Below are positions 29,778-40,737 of a stretch of DNA of 64,000 nucleotides, in pieces (within the stretch, counting starts at the first letter, position 1; each line of letters opens with the position of its first letter). The stretch is from Oceanobacter mangrovi (GTDB lineage Bacteria; Pseudomonadota; Gammaproteobacteria; Pseudomonadales; Oceanobacteraceae). The DNA lies in NCBI RefSeq assembly GCF_019740315.1, contig NZ_JAHXZR010000002.1, forward strand, positions 188,001-252,000, given 5' to 3'. Below the pieces are notes generated by a model. The model saw only the letters and a list, made by a program, of their open reading frames with translations, was not told where the DNA came from and searched no databases. A program made the position numbers and the translations under genes.

Positions 29778-31196
29778 ATGGCTGGCAAGACTTTGTACGA
29801 CAAGCTCTGGGAGCAACATGTCGTTAAGGAACGGGATGACGGTACGGCGTTGATTTATATCGATCGTCAGCTGCTGCACGAAGTAACTTCCCCGCAGGCA
29901 TTTGAAGGGCTGCGTCTGGCTGGTCGTCAGCCATGGCGTTTGAGCGCCAACCTGGCGACGCCAGATCACAACGTATCAACCGATGCTGGTGAGCGTGCCG
30001 GTGGTATCAATGGTATTCAGGATCCGGTTTCCCGCATCCAGGTGAAAACCCTTGATGACAACTGTCATGATTTTGGGATCACCCAGTTTGATATGAAAGA
30101 CAAGCGTCAGGGCATCGTTCACGTGGTTGGTCCAGAGCAGGGCGCGACTCTGCCAGGTATGACCATCGTCTGTGGTGATTCCCACACAGCCACTCACGGT
30201 GCCCTGGCGGCGCTGGCACACGGTATCGGTACTTCCGAAGTCGAACACGTGCTGGCAACCCAGTGTCTGATTCAGCGCAAGATGAAAAATCTGCTGATCA
30301 AGGTCGAAGGTGAGCTGGGCGCGGCGATTACGGGTAAAGACGTGGTGCTGCATGTGACTGGTGTTATCGGCACTGCCGGTGGTACTGGTTATGCGATGGA
30401 GTTCGGCGGTTCGGCCATCCGTTCGATGAGCATGGAAGGCCGTATGTCCATGTGTAACATGGCAATCGAAGCCGGTGCCCGCGTGGGTATGGTGGCATTC
30501 GATGAAATTACCGCTGACTACGTCAAAGGGCGCCCGTTCGCGCCAACCGAAGCTCAGTGGGAAGCGGCTGTTGCTGCCTGGCAAGATCTGGTTTCCGATG
30601 ATGACGCAGTGTTCGACAAGGTCGTTGATATCAAGGCTGAAGACATCAAGCCGCAGGTAACCTGGGGTACCTCTCCAGAGATGGTGACGACCATTGATGG
30701 CACCGTGCCAACCCTGGACGATGCCCGTGATGACGTTGAGCGTTCTGCATTCAAGCGTGCCTACGAATACATGGGTTTGGAAGCCGGTCAGAAAATTACC
30801 GACATCCAGCTGGATCGCGTATTCATTGGTTCCTGTACCAATAGCCGCATCGAAGACTTGCGTCAGGCGGCTGACGTTGCCAAAGGTCGCAAGGTTGCTG
30901 GCAGCATCAAGCAAGCCATGGTTGTACCTGGCTCTGGCCTGGTGAAAGAGCAGGCGGAAGCGGAAGGTCTCGACAAGATTTTCCTCGAAGCCGGTTTTGA
31001 ATGGCGTGAGCCTGGTTGCTCCATGTGTCTGGCGATGAACTCGGACAAGCTGGGTGCCGGTGAGCATTGTGCTTCCACCTCCAACCGTAACTTCGAAGGT
31101 CGTCAGGGTTACGGCGGCCGGACCCATCTGGTCAGCCCGGCCATGGCAGCTGCTGCGGCGATTGCCGGTCACTTTGTCGACGTACGTGAATTCTGA
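29778..31196 (+). CDS. leuC: 3-Isopropylmalate dehydratase large subunit
   Basis: Isomerises 2-isopropylmalate to 3-isopropylmalate with LeuD in leucine synthesis; aconitase-superfamily 4Fe-4S enzyme. 472 aa. Cluster cysteines C353 ([15 protein letters not shown]), C414 and C417 (GCSMCLAMN) match the family spacing. Further signatures: [21 protein letters not shown] and [23 protein letters not shown] at 29778 has AAGGAG 8 nt upstream. First gene of leuCD-leuB. Confidence 0.97.
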   Translation: MAGKTLYDKLWEQHVVKERDDGTALIYIDRQLLHEVTSPQAFEGLRLAGRQPWRLSANLATPDHNVSTDAGERAGGINGIQDPVSRIQVKTLDDNCHDFGITQFDMKDKRQGIVHVVGPEQGATLPGMTIVCGDSHTATHGALAALAHGIGTSEVEHVLATQCLIQRKMKNLLIKVEGELGAAITGKDVVLHVTGVIGTAGGTGYAMEFGGSAIRSMSMEGRMSMCNMAIEAGARVGMVAFDEITADYVKGRPFAPTEAQWEAAVAAWQDLVSDDDAVFDKVVDIKAEDIKPQVTWGTSPEMVTTIDGTVPTLDDARDDVERSAFKRAYEYMGLEAGQKITDIQLDRVFIGSCTNSRIEDLRQAADVAKGRKVAGSIKQAMVVPGSGLVKEQAEAEGLDKIFLEAGFEWREPGCSMCLAMNSDKLGAGEHCASTSNRNFEGRQGYGGRTHLVSPAMAAAAAIAGHFVDVREF

Positions 31197-31206
31197 GGAG
31201 CCTGAC

Positions 31207-31854
31207 ATGCGAGCTTTTACTGTACACACAGGTGTCGTGGCGCCAATGGATCGCCCGAATATCGACACCGATATGATCATTCCGAAGCAGTTCCTGAAAT
31301 CGATCAAGCGTTCCGGCTTTGGCCCGAACCTGTTCGACGAGCTGCGCTATCTGGATGAAGGCCAGCCGGATGCCGACAACTCAGGCCGGCCGCTGAATCC
31401 GGACTTTGTGCTCAACCAACCGCGTTACGCGGGTGCATCCGTGCTGTTGGCGCGTGAGAACTTTGGTTGTGGCTCCAGCCGGGAGCACGCGCCGTGGGCG
31501 CTGGAAGACTACGGTTTCCGTGCGGTGATAGCTCCGAGCTTTGCCGACATCTTCTTTAACAACTGTTTCAAGAATGGTCTGCTGCCAATTATTCTGCCGG
31601 AAAACGTGGTTGATGGCCTGTTCAAGGCAGTGGCCGGTACCGAAGGCTACCAGTTGACCATTGATCTGGATAAACAGCTGGTGATGACCCCGGACGATCA
31701 GGACATTCCGTTTGAAGTAGACGCTTTCCGCAAGCATTGTTTGTTGAATGGCCTGGATGACATCGGTTTGACCCTGCAGGACGCTGACGACATTCATGCC
31801 TACGAAGAACAGCGCAAGCAAAATGCGCCGTGGTTGTTCAACGCTGGCGCCTGA
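31207..31854 (+). CDS. leuD: 3-Isopropylmalate dehydratase small subunit
   Basis: Swivelling domain partner of LeuC. 215 aa. [30 protein letters not shown] and [20 protein letters not shown] are diagnostic. ATG at 31207, 10 nt after the leuC stop, has GAGGAG upstream; an in-frame start at 31054 is inside leuC and rejected. A strong hairpin follows before leuB. Confidence 0.97.
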   Translation: MRAFTVHTGVVAPMDRPNIDTDMIIPKQFLKSIKRSGFGPNLFDELRYLDEGQPDADNSGRPLNPDFVLNQPRYAGASVLLARENFGCGSSREHAPWALEDYGFRAVIAPSFADIFFNNCFKNGLLPIILPENVVDGLFKAVAGTEGYQLTIDLDKQLVMTPDDQDIPFEVDAFRKHCLLNGLDDIGLTLQDADDIHAYEEQRKQNAPWLFNAGA

Positions 31855-31881
31855 GTCTTCTGAATCACTAATTTGAATTCA

Positions 31882-31908
31882 GCCTGCAACCTGGTTGCAG
31901 GCTTTTTT
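31882..31908 (+). terminator. Intrinsic-terminator-like hairpin between leuD and leuB
   Basis: 9-bp stem GCCTGCAAC/GTTGCAGGC, 3-nt loop, then six T. The T-run ends 14 nt before the leuB ATG; the AGGA Shine-Dalgarno of leuB follows directly. Confidence 0.8.
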
Positions 31909-31922
31909 ACAGGATACGTAAC

Positions 31923-32999
31923 ATGAGCAAGAAAATTCTGGTGCTGCCAGGTGATGGTATTGGCCCTGAAATCGTTGCTGAAGCCGTCAAGGTTCTGAAC
32001 ACGGTTAACGAAAAGTTCTCTCTGGATCTGGCAATCGAACACGGTCTGGTTGGTGGTTCTGCCTACGACGAAACCGGCTCGCCGCTGCCAGCTGACTCAC
32101 TGGAAAAAGCCAAAGCCGCTGATGCCATTCTGCTGGGGGCTGTGGGTGGTCCAAAGTGGGACAAGCTGGACGCCCGTTCCAAACGCCCTGAGCAAGGTCT
32201 GCTGGATATCCGCAAGAACCTGGAACTGTTCGGCAACTTGCGTCCAGCCATTCTGTACCCGCAATTGGCGGATGCTTCCACGCTGAAACCAGAAGTGGTT
32301 TCCGGTCTGGATATTCTGATCGTGCGTGAACTGACTGGTGGTATCTATTTCGGTCAGCCTCGCGGCATTCGGACGCTGGAAAACGGCGAGCGTGAAGGTT
32401 ACAACACCTATGTTTATAACGAATCCGAGATTCGTCGCATTGGTCGTGTTGCCTTTGAAGCAGCGATGAAGCGTAACAAGAAGCTGTGCTCCGTCGACAA
32501 GGCCAACGTGCTGGAGGTGACTGTACTGTGGCGTGAAATCATGGACGAACTGTCCAAAGACTACCCGGAAGTCGAGCTGTCACACATGTACGTCGACAAC
32601 GCGGCGATGCAGCTAGTGCGCGCACCGAAGCAGTTCGACGTGCTGGTAACCGGCAACATGTTCGGTGACATCCTGTCTGATGCGGCTGCCATGTTGACTG
32701 GTTCGATCGGCATGCTGCCTTCTGCTTCACTGGACAAGAACAACAAGGGTATGTACGAACCTTGTCACGGTTCTGCGCCGGATATCGCGGGTCAGGGCAT
32801 TGCCAACCCGCTGGCAACGATTCTGTCTGCTGCCATGATGCTGCGTTACAGCCTCGGTCAGAACGAAGCCGCCGATGCGATTGAAGCGGCTGTCAGCAAG
32901 GTGCTGGACAGCAATCTGCGTACTGGCGATATCTTCTCTGAAGGTATGCAAAAGGTTTCTACTTCAGAAATGGGAGATGCAGTCGTCGCTGCTCTTTGA
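31923..32999 (+). CDS. leuB: 3-Isopropylmalate dehydrogenase
   Basis: NAD-dependent oxidative decarboxylation of 3-isopropylmalate. 358 aa. [25 protein letters not shown], the substrate-binding [14 protein letters not shown] and the metal/NAD region [23 protein letters not shown] and [20 protein letters not shown] are all in place. ATG at 31923 has AGGA 8 nt upstream. The 68-bp gap from leuD holds a terminator-like hairpin so close to the start that nearly all transcripts must read through it. Confidence 0.97.
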   Translation: MSKKILVLPGDGIGPEIVAEAVKVLNTVNEKFSLDLAIEHGLVGGSAYDETGSPLPADSLEKAKAADAILLGAVGGPKWDKLDARSKRPEQGLLDIRKNLELFGNLRPAILYPQLADASTLKPEVVSGLDILIVRELTGGIYFGQPRGIRTLENGEREGYNTYVYNESEIRRIGRVAFEAAMKRNKKLCSVDKANVLEVTVLWREIMDELSKDYPEVELSHMYVDNAAMQLVRAPKQFDVLVTGNMFGDILSDAAAMLTGSIGMLPSASLDKNNKGMYEPCHGSAPDIAGQGIANPLATILSAAMMLRYSLGQNEAADAIEAAVSKVLDSNLRTGDIFSEGMQKVSTSEMGDAVVAAL

Positions 33000-33027
33000 T
33001 ACCTTCTGGGGTTGACGTAATTAAACT

Positions 33028-33048
33028 GAACCGCGCCTGGCGCGGTTC
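33028..33048 (+). other. Hairpin between leuB and asd
   Basis: 9-bp stem GAACCGCGC/GCGCGGTTC with CTG loop and no T-run; may act in RNA processing or mild attenuation rather than termination. Confidence 0.5.
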
Positions 33049-33084
33049 TGCCGTATAAACGGTGTTAAACAAGGTAAACGACGT

Positions 33085-34203
33085 ATGTTGAAAACAGGTC
33101 TGGTTGGCTGGCGTGGCATGGTAGGTTCCGTGCTGATGCAGCGTATGGAAGCCGAAGGTGATTTTTCCCTGATCGAGCCCACTTTTTTCACCACCTCTCA
33201 AGCCGGGCAAGCTGCTCCGCAGTTTGGTGGCAAGGATTGCGGCACTCTGGAAGACGCTTTCAATATTGATGCGCTCAAGGCCCAGGACGTGATTATTACC
33301 TGTCAGGGTGGCGACTACACCAAGGAAGTCTATGGCAAGCTGCGCGAAGCCGGCTGGCAGGGCTACTGGATTGACGCCGCATCATCCCTGCGGATGGACG
33401 ACAACGCCATTATCGTGCTGGATCCGGTTAATGCTGACGTGATCGAGCGCGGTCTGGATAGCGGCATCAAAACCTATGTTGGCGGGAACTGTACTGTCAG
33501 TCTGATGCTGATGGCGTTGGGCGGCCTGTTCGAAAAAGGCCTGGTGGAGTGGGTTGCTCCGCAAACCTATCAGGCGGCTTCCGGCTCTGGTGCGCGTCAT
33601 ATGCGCGAACTGATCAGCCAGATGGGTGCTGTACACGCCAACGTTAAAGACAAACTGGACGATCCGGCTTCTGCGATTCTGGAAATCGACCGTCAGGTGG
33701 CTGAATTCATTAATAGCGATGAATATCCAAAAGAACAATTCGGTGTGCCGCTGGCTGGCAGTTTGATTCCATATATCGATTCACAGCTGGCTTCCGGCCA
33801 AAGTCGTGAAGAGTGGAAAGCTCAGGTTGAGGCCAACAAGATTCTGGGACGCTCCGAACAGCAAATCCCGGTTGATGGTCTGTGTGTGCGTGTAGGCGCG
33901 ATGCGTTGTCATAGCCAGGCGATGACCATCAAGCTGAACAAGGATATCAGCATTGCCGAGATCGAAGAGATTCTGGCGGCGCATAACGATTGGGTCAAAG
34001 TGATTCCAAATGATCGTGATATCACTATGAAGGAACTGACCCCAGCCAAGGTAACCGGTACTCTGAGTATTCCGGTTGGCCGTATCCGTAAACTGAATAT
34101 GGGTCCTGAATATATTTCAGCCTTTACTGTCGGTGACCAGTTGCTGTGGGGTGCGGCCGAACCGCTGCGTCGTATGTTGCGTATTTTGTTAAATCGTTCA
34201 TAG
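33085..34203 (+). CDS. asd: Aspartate-semialdehyde dehydrogenase
   Basis: NADPH-dependent reduction of aspartyl phosphate, leading to lysine/diaminopimelate, threonine and methionine. 372 aa (E. coli 367). N-terminal [18 protein letters not shown]; catalytic C136 in [31 protein letters not shown] and [19 protein letters not shown] later. ATG at 33085 follows leuB by 85 bp. Position between leuB and fimV matches Pseudomonas. Closed by a terminator at 34216-34239. Confidence 0.97.
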   Translation: MLKTGLVGWRGMVGSVLMQRMEAEGDFSLIEPTFFTTSQAGQAAPQFGGKDCGTLEDAFNIDALKAQDVIITCQGGDYTKEVYGKLREAGWQGYWIDAASSLRMDDNAIIVLDPVNADVIERGLDSGIKTYVGGNCTVSLMLMALGGLFEKGLVEWVAPQTYQAASGSGARHMRELISQMGAVHANVKDKLDDPASAILEIDRQVAEFINSDEYPKEQFGVPLAGSLIPYIDSQLASGQSREEWKAQVEANKILGRSEQQIPVDGLCVRVGAMRCHSQAMTIKLNKDISIAEIEEILAAHNDWVKVIPNDRDITMKELTPAKVTGTLSIPVGRIRKLNMGPEYISAFTVGDQLLWGAAEPLRRMLRILLNRS

Positions 34204-34215
34204 AATTTTTTATTT

Positions 34216-34239
34216 AAAGCGGGCGTCAGCCCGCTTTTT
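34216..34239 (+). terminator. Intrinsic terminator after asd
   Basis: 9-bp stem AAAGCGGGC/GCCCGCTTT with GTCA loop and a T-run, 13 nt past the asd stop. Confidence 0.9.
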
Positions 34240-34448
34240 CATACATTCCTTCCTGAAAGATTCATAAACCCTTCTTCTATATCAGTTTTGTGGAGGGTTA
34301 CCATTCCAAAACATTGCACCGGAACTTTTTATACTTAATACTTACGCCAGTTTTATCAACACTGGTATTAGTGTGCCGATTCGGTTATGGCCGGGTCGTT
34401 ATGTAAAAATTCCGGCAATTGCCAAATCGTGACACCAAGGAAGCACTA

Positions 34449-37400
34449 ATGAAGCGCCTGTTTTCAAATGCCTTGCTGCTGTTAGGAAGTCTGGTCATCT
34501 CTAGTCAGCTCATGGCTCTGGGTCTTGGTGAGCTGACATTGAAGTCAGCTCTGAACCAGCCGTTAAAAGCGGAGATTGGCCTTATTGACTCACAGGGATT
34601 ATCTGACTGGGAAATTAAACCTGCCCTGGCCAGTCAGGAAGTTTTTGAGCGCTCTGGTGTGGATCGGTCCTATTTTTTGACCAAGATCAAATTCACGGTT
34701 GTTGGCGATAAGATCGAACTGACAACCAAAGACGGTGTAACCGAACCCTTCCTGAATTTCCTGGTGGAGTTGAATTGGCCGTCTGGTCGTGTAGTGCGTG
34801 AATTCACCGTATTGCTGGATCCGCCGACCTTCGAAGAAGAAAGCTACCAGCCGCTGGTGTCGTCGCCATCATCAAGCACCTCTGGCTCCAATGGTCAGGC
34901 TGCAGCTACCGGTGCTGTTAATATCCGTTCTGGCAACAAGCCAGCACCTCGTCAGCCGGCGGGCAGTGAGCAGCCTGGCACCTACACCGTACAGCCAAAC
35001 GATACCCTTTGGGCCATTTCTCTGGCGACCCGTCCAGCTGCGGATGTAACACCGCAACAAATGATGGTGGCTATTCAACGTGCCAACCCGGAAGCCTTTA
35101 TTGGCGGCAACATCAATCGTCTGAAAACCTTCCAGGTGTTGCGTATTCCGGCAGCTGATCAGATTTCTACGGTGGCCCAACAAACCGCGATTGCTGAAGT
35201 GGCTCGTCAGAACGATGCCCTGGCCGGCGTTGCCCAGATTGATGCCACTGGCCGTGGCAGCAGCGACCCTGCGGCACGCTTCAACACCTCCGGTGGGGAA
35301 GTGCGTCTGGTTACACCATCTGAACAGGCTTCTGATAAAGCCGGTGCCAGTGGTGACGGCAAGGTTGCAGGTTCTGGCAAACAGGCTGAGCTGGAAAATG
35401 AATTGGCCATCGCGCTGGAAAACCTCGACAAGTCTCGTCGTGACAATGCCGACCTGGCTGAGCGCCTGGCGTCGCTGGAAGAGCAGATTGCCGCACTGCA
35501 GCGCTTGATGAGTTTGAAAGACGATCAGTTGGCCAGCATGCAGGCTAACTCTGCTGCCAAACAGTCAATGCCTGAAGCCCAGTCTGCGCCAGCTGCAAAA
35601 CCCGCGATGGCGGAGCAGTCTCCAGCCGTTGCTGGTCAGGCAGAAACGGCCAAGCCTGCTGACGCGGCTCCAGCTCCTGCCGCGAAAGCGCCAGAGGCAG
35701 CCAAACCAGAACAGGTCAAGCGTCCAAAAGCAGTGCTGCCACCACCTCCGCCACCAAGTCTGGTTGACCAGATTCTGTTGGATCCGCTGATGGCTGGAGG
35801 CTTGCTGGTTGTTGTGCTGCTGCTACTGGGCCTGATCTATGTGGCTGTCAAAAAGCGTCTGGCTGGCAAGGGTAAAAAAGCTGAATCCGCTAAAGAAGCT
35901 GCTGCACTGGAGCAAGCGGTTGCAGATCTCAATGCGGAACCAGAAGTTGATGAGAATGCATTTGCCTTCAACCAGATGGATGAAGCCGAAGAAACCACTG
36001 CGCAGCCTGACTTTGATCTTGGCAACGATTTCATGGATGACGATGCGGTTGATGTTTCAAGCCTCTCTCTCAATCGATTCGATCAGTTGCTGGAAGAAGT
36101 TGATGAGCACATTGCCTACGGCCGTTTTGATGATGCCAAGGCGCAATTGCAAGATGCCATTGACGAAAATCCGGAAAGTGGTGAACTGAGCCTGAAGCTG
36201 CTGGAAGTATATGCAGAGCTGGATGACGAACAATCCTTCGCGGATGAAGAAGCCCGTTTGCAACAGTTTGGCGACAGCTATCAGTTGGATACGGCCGAGT
36301 CTATGCGTGCTCGTTTGAGCCGTCCAATTGCGCCATTTGCCGCCAGGGCCGGTGTTGCTGCTGGTGCGACAGCATTGTCGGATAACGACTTTGATGATGT
36401 GTCGCTGGATGATCTGGATATGGAATTCCAGAGCGGTCTGGATGACGTCGCTCCTGCTGTCGCCGAAACCAGCGTTGACGAAAGTGAAGACTTCACTGAC
36501 TTCCTGGAAGGTGGTCTGGATTTCGAATCAGCACTGGATCATGGTGAGGAAGAATCCGTCGAAACCAGCAATGAATTTTCGCTGGATTTTGATCTGGACA
36601 GTGGCAACGACGCCGCAGTGGACGAAGGTGATGCTGACGATAGCTTGCCGACTCTGGACTTCGACCTGGGTGACTCTGCACCGGCTGGCGGTTTGGATCT
36701 GGAGTTGGGTTCTGACACCGCCAGTTCAGATGAGACAGACTCTCATGACAACCTGATGGAGTTTGACCTATCCGGGTTCGATGAGCCTGTAGAAGAAGCC
36801 CCGGTTGTTGAAACTGCAACAGATGATAATTCACTGGATTTCAATCTCGGTGATATGGAAATTCCGGAATTGGGTGATGAAGAACCGCCAGAGCTGGAAG
36901 CCATTGCAGAGGATGACTTGCCTGAGCTGGAATTGAACCTGTCCGGCGATCTGGCTGAGCTGGAAGAAACATCTGCTGATGTGGATTCTGAGCCTCTCGC
37001 TGAGCTGGAAGACCTGGCTGAGTTGGACGAATTGGCTGAATTGGACGGTCTTGCAGAGCTGGATGATCTGCCTGCACTGGACGATGAAGATAACCTGTCT
37101 GTCGCTGACACTGCACTCGTTGAAGAGGGTGAAGTCGCTGACGATGATGCTGCTGAAGAACAGGTTACTGTTGAAGAAACAGCGTCAGAATTGCCGACAC
37201 TGGATGCTGAGCCTGAGTTGGCTGCAACAGCGATGCCTGACCTCGACGAGCTGATGGATGCTGGTGCTGGAGAGTTTGACCTGGATTCTCTCGACTTCGA
37301 TCTGGATGGTCTGGGTGAGAATTCTGAAGCTCCGGCACTGAGCCTGGATGACCTGAACCGGGCAATGGAGTGGGAAGCTGATGGTAGCGAAGTGGCTGCC

Positions 37401-37952
37401 GAAGCTGAGCCGGCGGAGCTTGATCTGGGTGATCTGTCTGGCGATGCTGAATTGCCCGAGTTGGCTGATCTGGAAGACTTTGCCGAAGCTGATGACTTGC
37501 CAGAACTGGAAGCTTTTGAGGAGTCAGAACTGCCTGAACTGGGTGCAGAGCTGACTGCAGAGGAAGCTGATCTGGCCGACTTTGACGAAGCTTTGCCAGA
37601 GCTGGGCGAACTGGATGAAGAATTGCCAGAATTGGGCGAGCTGGCAGAAGAGTTGCCTGAGCTGGCTGATCTGGAAGAGCCGGCAGCCGCCGATGTTGAT
37701 GGACTGGAAGAAGTCACTTTCAACGCTGCAGACGCCGATGATGCCATTGACCTGGATGAGCTGGCTGAAACAGACGATGAGTTCGCTTATCTGTCTGGTA
37801 CCGATGCCAGTGAAACCAAGCTGGATCTGGCTCGTGCCTATGTTGATATGGGTGAATCAGACAGTGCGCGTGAATTGCTGGGTGAGATCCTGCAGGAAGG
37901 CAGTGACAAGCAAAAGCAGGAAGCTCAATCTTTGTTGGATTCACTGTCCTGA
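34449..37952 (+). CDS. fimV: FimV-like LysM polar hub protein
   Basis: Large inner-membrane protein that organises the cell pole and supports type IV pilus assembly and cAMP signalling in relatives. 1167 aa. Signal-like N-terminus (about 1-24), then the FimV N-domain GLGELTLKSALNQPLKAEI; a LysM peptidoglycan-binding domain at about 177-236 (YTVQPNDTLWAISLATRP); coiled coil near 310-365; a Pro/Ala linker; one membrane helix at about 445-467 (MAGGLLVVVLLLLGLIYVAV); then a very acidic cytoplasmic region of about 650 residues with Leu-Pro-Glu-Leu type repeats and a TPR-like stretch; and the FimV C-terminal motif TKLDLARAYVDMGESDSARELLGEI. ATG at 34449 has AAGGA upstream; the earlier start at 34419 lacks this and lengthens the signal. 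Context asd-fimV-truA is as in Pseudomonas. Confidence 0.92.
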   Translation: MKRLFSNALLLLGSLVISSQLMALGLGELTLKSALNQPLKAEIGLIDSQGLSDWEIKPALASQEVFERSGVDRSYFLTKIKFTVVGDKIELTTKDGVTEPFLNFLVELNWPSGRVVREFTVLLDPPTFEEESYQPLVSSPSSSTSGSNGQAAATGAVNIRSGNKPAPRQPAGSEQPGTYTVQPNDTLWAISLATRPAADVTPQQMMVAIQRANPEAFIGGNINRLKTFQVLRIPAADQISTVAQQTAIAEVARQNDALAGVAQIDATGRGSSDPAARFNTSGGEVRLVTPSEQASDKAGASGDGKVAGSGKQAELENELAIALENLDKSRRDNADLAERLASLEEQIAALQRLMSLKDDQLASMQANSAAKQSMPEAQSAPAAKPAMAEQSPAVAGQAETAKPADAAPAPAAKAPEAAKPEQVKRPKAVLPPPPPPSLVDQILLDPLMAGGLLVVVLLLLGLIYVAVKKRLAGKGKKAESAKEAAALEQAVADLNAEPEVDENAFAFNQMDEAEETTAQPDFDLGNDFMDDDAVDVSSLSLNRFDQLLEEVDEHIAYGRFDDAKAQLQDAIDENPESGELSLKLLEVYAELDDEQSFADEEARLQQFGDSYQLDTAESMRARLSRPIAPFAARAGVAAGATALSDNDFDDVSLDDLDMEFQSGLDDVAPAVAETSVDESEDFTDFLEGGLDFESALDHGEEESVETSNEFSLDFDLDSGNDAAVDEGDADDSLPTLDFDLGDSAPAGGLDLELGSDTASSDETDSHDNLMEFDLSGFDEPVEEAPVVETATDDNSLDFNLGDMEIPELGDEEPPELEAIAEDDLPELELNLSGDLAELEETSADVDSEPLAELEDLAELDELAELDGLAELDDLPALDDEDNLSVADTALVEEGEVADDDAAEEQVTVEETASELPTLDAEPELAATAMPDLDELMDAGAGEFDLDSLDFDLDGLGENSEAPALSLDDLNRAMEWEADGSEVAAEAEPAELDLGDLSGDAELPELADLEDFAEADDLPELEAFEESELPELGAELTAEEADLADFDEALPELGELDEELPELGELAEELPELADLEEPAAADVDGLEEVTFNAADADDAIDLDELAETDDEFAYLSGTDASETKLDLARAYVDMGESDSARELLGEILQEGSDKQKQEAQSLLDSLS

Positions 37953-37955
37953 TTA

Positions 37956-38777
37956 ATGTCTGAAGTCTATCGATATGCTGCCATCGTGGAATACAACGGT
38001 GCTTGTTTCCACGGCTGGCAGAAGCAAAAACATCACAACGAACCTACCGTTCAGGCCGCTCTCGAAGCGGCTATCTCGAAAGTAGCCAATCATCCTGTCG
38101 AAGTAGCCTGTGCCGGGCGTACTGATGCCGGTGTGCATGCTACCCGCCAGGTGATTCACTTTGATTCCACCTCGAAACGTACCGATTACGGCTGGATAAT
38201 GGGGATCAATACCAATACCCCGCCAGCGGTGTCAGTACAGTGGTTGCAGCAAGTGGATGGCGACTTCCATGCCCGCTTCAAGGCCCGGGCCCGGTGTTAT
38301 CGTTACCTCATCAACAACAGCAAATACCGTCAGGCGTTGCAGCATGATCAGATGACCTGGTGGCGCTATCCGCTGGATGCTGAACGAATGCAGCAGGCGG
38401 CCAATCATTTGCTCGGTGAGCACGACTTCACTTCTTTCCGGGCCAAGGACTGTCAGGCCAAAACTCCGGTCAAAACCATGCATCGCATCGAGGTGCGGCA
38501 GTGGGGTGATCTGATCATGGTAGAGCTGGAGGCCAGTGCCTTTCTTTACCACATGGTGCGCAACATCATGGGGGTACTGATTCCGGTGGGCGAAGGTCAT
38601 AAAGAACCTGACTGGATGAAGGACGTGCTGGATGCTCGTTCGCGGTTGGCAGCTGGCGTGACAGCACCGGGTGACGGTCTGCATTTTGTGGGGGTGCGCT
38701 ACCCTGAGCAGTTTGAGATTCCGTCGCAGCCATTTGGTCCGCTGATTCTTGAACCTGCGCTGTCGCTAACGCGCTAA
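37956..38777 (+). CDS. truA: tRNA pseudouridine(38-40) synthase
   Basis: Forms pseudouridine at positions 38-40 of the tRNA anticodon arm. 273 aa (E. coli 270). Catalytic D57 in CAGRTDAGVHATRQVIHF; further motifs FHARFKARARCYRYLINN and FLYHMVRNIMGVL. ATG at 37956 is only 3 nt after the fimV stop and has no Shine-Dalgarno I can see, so it is probably translationally coupled to fimV. Confidence 0.96.
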   Translation: MSEVYRYAAIVEYNGACFHGWQKQKHHNEPTVQAALEAAISKVANHPVEVACAGRTDAGVHATRQVIHFDSTSKRTDYGWIMGINTNTPPAVSVQWLQQVDGDFHARFKARARCYRYLINNSKYRQALQHDQMTWWRYPLDAERMQQAANHLLGEHDFTSFRAKDCQAKTPVKTMHRIEVRQWGDLIMVELEASAFLYHMVRNIMGVLIPVGEGHKEPDWMKDVLDARSRLAAGVTAPGDGLHFVGVRYPEQFEIPSQPFGPLILEPALSLTR

Positions 38778-38851
38778 TCAGGCAGGCGCTCTGATTCATC
38801 AGGGTGTTTTCTCTGATACTATTTCGGCATTTTTGACGCTGGAGTAGCAGA

Positions 38852-39502
38852 ATGTTGGCCAACGCTGTGGTGCGCACCCGTACCAAAATCTGTGGGATTA
38901 CCCGTCCGGAAGATGCCATTGCGGTGGTCAATGCCGGTGCTGATGCACTGGGGCTGGTGTTTTATCCACCCAGTCCGCGGGCGGTCAGTATTGAGCAGGC
39001 GCAGGCTGTTGCCGCTGTTGTGCCTGCGTTTGTCAGCATCACGGCACTTTTTGTGAATCCGACTTCCGAACAAGTGCAAAGCGTGCTGGATGCCGTTAGA
39101 ATCGACCTTATTCAATTCCATGGTGACGAAGACGATGGCTTCTGCCAACAATTCAACCGCCCCTACATCAAAGCCGTCCGTGTCCGGCAAGCGTCGGATA
39201 TGGTGGAGGCGTGCCTGCGCTTCCCAGGTGCCTTGTCACTGCTGCTAGACAGCTATAAGCCGGGTGTTCCCGGTGGTACTGGTGAGACCTTCGACTGGTC
39301 ACTGGTACCCGCTAATCTGACCAAACCCATTATTCTTGCTGGCGGCCTGACGCCGGATAACGTGGCTACCGCCATTCGTGATGTTAATCCCTTTGCAGTG
39401 GATATCAGCGGTGGTGTTGAAGCCGACGGACAAAAAGGCATCAAAGATGCCAGCAAGATCCAGGCATTTATGAACGAGGTGTATCGTGTCAACCACTCCT
39501 GA
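38852..39502 (+). CDS. trpF: Phosphoribosylanthranilate isomerase
   Basis: Third step of tryptophan synthesis from anthranilate: isomerises PRA to CdRP in a TIM barrel. 216 aa. [11 protein letters not shown] carries the catalytic cysteine; [19 protein letters not shown] and [19 protein letters not shown] complete the family pattern (catalytic Asp in the first part of LLLDSYKPG). ATG at 38852 has GGAG about 9 nt upstream. Its 3' end overlaps trpB by 17 nt. Confidence 0.96.
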   Translation: MLANAVVRTRTKICGITRPEDAIAVVNAGADALGLVFYPPSPRAVSIEQAQAVAAVVPAFVSITALFVNPTSEQVQSVLDAVRIDLIQFHGDEDDGFCQQFNRPYIKAVRVRQASDMVEACLRFPGALSLLLDSYKPGVPGGTGETFDWSLVPANLTKPIILAGGLTPDNVATAIRDVNPFAVDISGGVEADGQKGIKDASKIQAFMNEVYRVNHS

Positions 39503-40718
39503 TAACGCACACGCGGCTTTTATGGAAGCCAACCTGCCAGACGCACGTGGCCACTTTGGTATCCACGGCGGCCGTTTTGTTTCTGAGACCCTGACGGCAG
39601 CGCTTGATGAGCTGCAGGCAACCTATCTGAAACTGCGTGATGACGCAGATTTCCAGAAAGCGTTCGATTCTGATCTGGCCCACTATGTTGGCCGTCCGTC
39701 ACCGCTGTACTACGCCGAGCGTCTCAGCAACCACTGTGGTGGTGCGCGCATTTTCCTCAAGCGCGAAGATCTTAACCACACCGGTGCCCACAAGGTGAAC
39801 AACACCATTGGTCAGGCCTTGCTGGCCAAGTTTATGGGCAAGAAGAAAATCATTGCCGAGACCGGTGCCGGTCAGCACGGCGTGGCGTCTGCCACAGTGG
39901 CAGCACGCTTTGGTCTGGAATGTAAGGTGTTCATGGGCTCTACCGACGTTGAGCGCCAGAAGCTCAACGTATACCGCATGAAGCTGCTGGGTGCCGAAGT
40001 GGAGTCTGTGACTTCCGGTACCAAAACCCTCAAGGACGCCATGAACGAAGCCATGCGTCACTGGGTAACCAATGTTGACGACACTTTCTACATTATTGGT
40101 ACTGCCGCAGGCCCACACCCGTACCCGATGCTGGTACGTGACTTCCAGTCGATTATTGGCCGTGAGCTGAAAGAACAGAGCCTGGAGCAACTGGGTCGCC
40201 AGCCAGACGCGCTGGTTGCTTGTGTGGGTGGTGGTTCCAACGCCATTGGTATGTTCTATCCCTACATCAAGAATCCGGAAGTGGCCCTGTACGGCGTTGA
40301 AGCCGGTGGCCTGGGTCTGGACGGTGATGATCACGCCGCGCCACTGAACAAGGGTCGCCCGGGCGTTTTGCACGGTAACCGTACTTACCTGATGGAAGAT
40401 GAGAACGGCCAGATCATGGGAACACACTCCATCTCTGCCGGTCTGGATTATCCGGGCGTTGGTCCTGAGCATTCCTGGTTGAAAGACGTTGGCCGCGCCA
40501 ACTATGTGGCGGCGACGGACGACGAAGCGATTGACGCATTCCACAAGCTGACCCGGCTGGAAGGCATTATGCCAGCACTGGAATCCTCTCACGCGGTTGC
40601 TTATGGCATGAAGCTGGCCAAAACCATGTCGTCAGACAAGGTCATTGTGGTCAACCTGTCCGGTCGTGGTGACAAGGACATTCATACTATCGCAGCGCTC
40701 GACGGTGTAACCGCTTGA
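39486..40718 (+). CDS. trpB: Tryptophan synthase beta chain
   Basis: PLP enzyme joining indole and serine to tryptophan. 410 aa. PLP lysine K103 in [13 protein letters not shown]; phosphate-binding [30 protein letters not shown] and [18 protein letters not shown] near the end. GTG start at 39486 inside trpF has GAGG 8 nt upstream. The partner trpA starts 171 bp downstream, an unusually wide gap that holds a palindromic repeat. Confidence 0.97.
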   Translation: MSTTPDNAHAAFMEANLPDARGHFGIHGGRFVSETLTAALDELQATYLKLRDDADFQKAFDSDLAHYVGRPSPLYYAERLSNHCGGARIFLKREDLNHTGAHKVNNTIGQALLAKFMGKKKIIAETGAGQHGVASATVAARFGLECKVFMGSTDVERQKLNVYRMKLLGAEVESVTSGTKTLKDAMNEAMRHWVTNVDDTFYIIGTAAGPHPYPMLVRDFQSIIGRELKEQSLEQLGRQPDALVACVGGGSNAIGMFYPYIKNPEVALYGVEAGGLGLDGDDHAAPLNKGRPGVLHGNRTYLMEDENGQIMGTHSISAGLDYPGVGPEHSWLKDVGRANYVAATDDEAIDAFHKLTRLEGIMPALESSHAVAYGMKLAKTMSSDKVIVVNLSGRGDKDIHTIAALDGVTA

Positions 40719-40737
40719 TGCACTGAAAGCTGTTGCG

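Noticed and set aside
37500-37690. Tandem repeats considered as a CRISPR array
   Set aside because: They are in-frame coding repeats without unique spacers of constant length and no cas genes occur in the window.
36743-37747. 334-codon serine-rich open frame antisense to fimV
   Set aside because: It is the complement of the Asp/Glu/Leu repeats of FimV; low-complexity composition and no start signals indicate a shadow.
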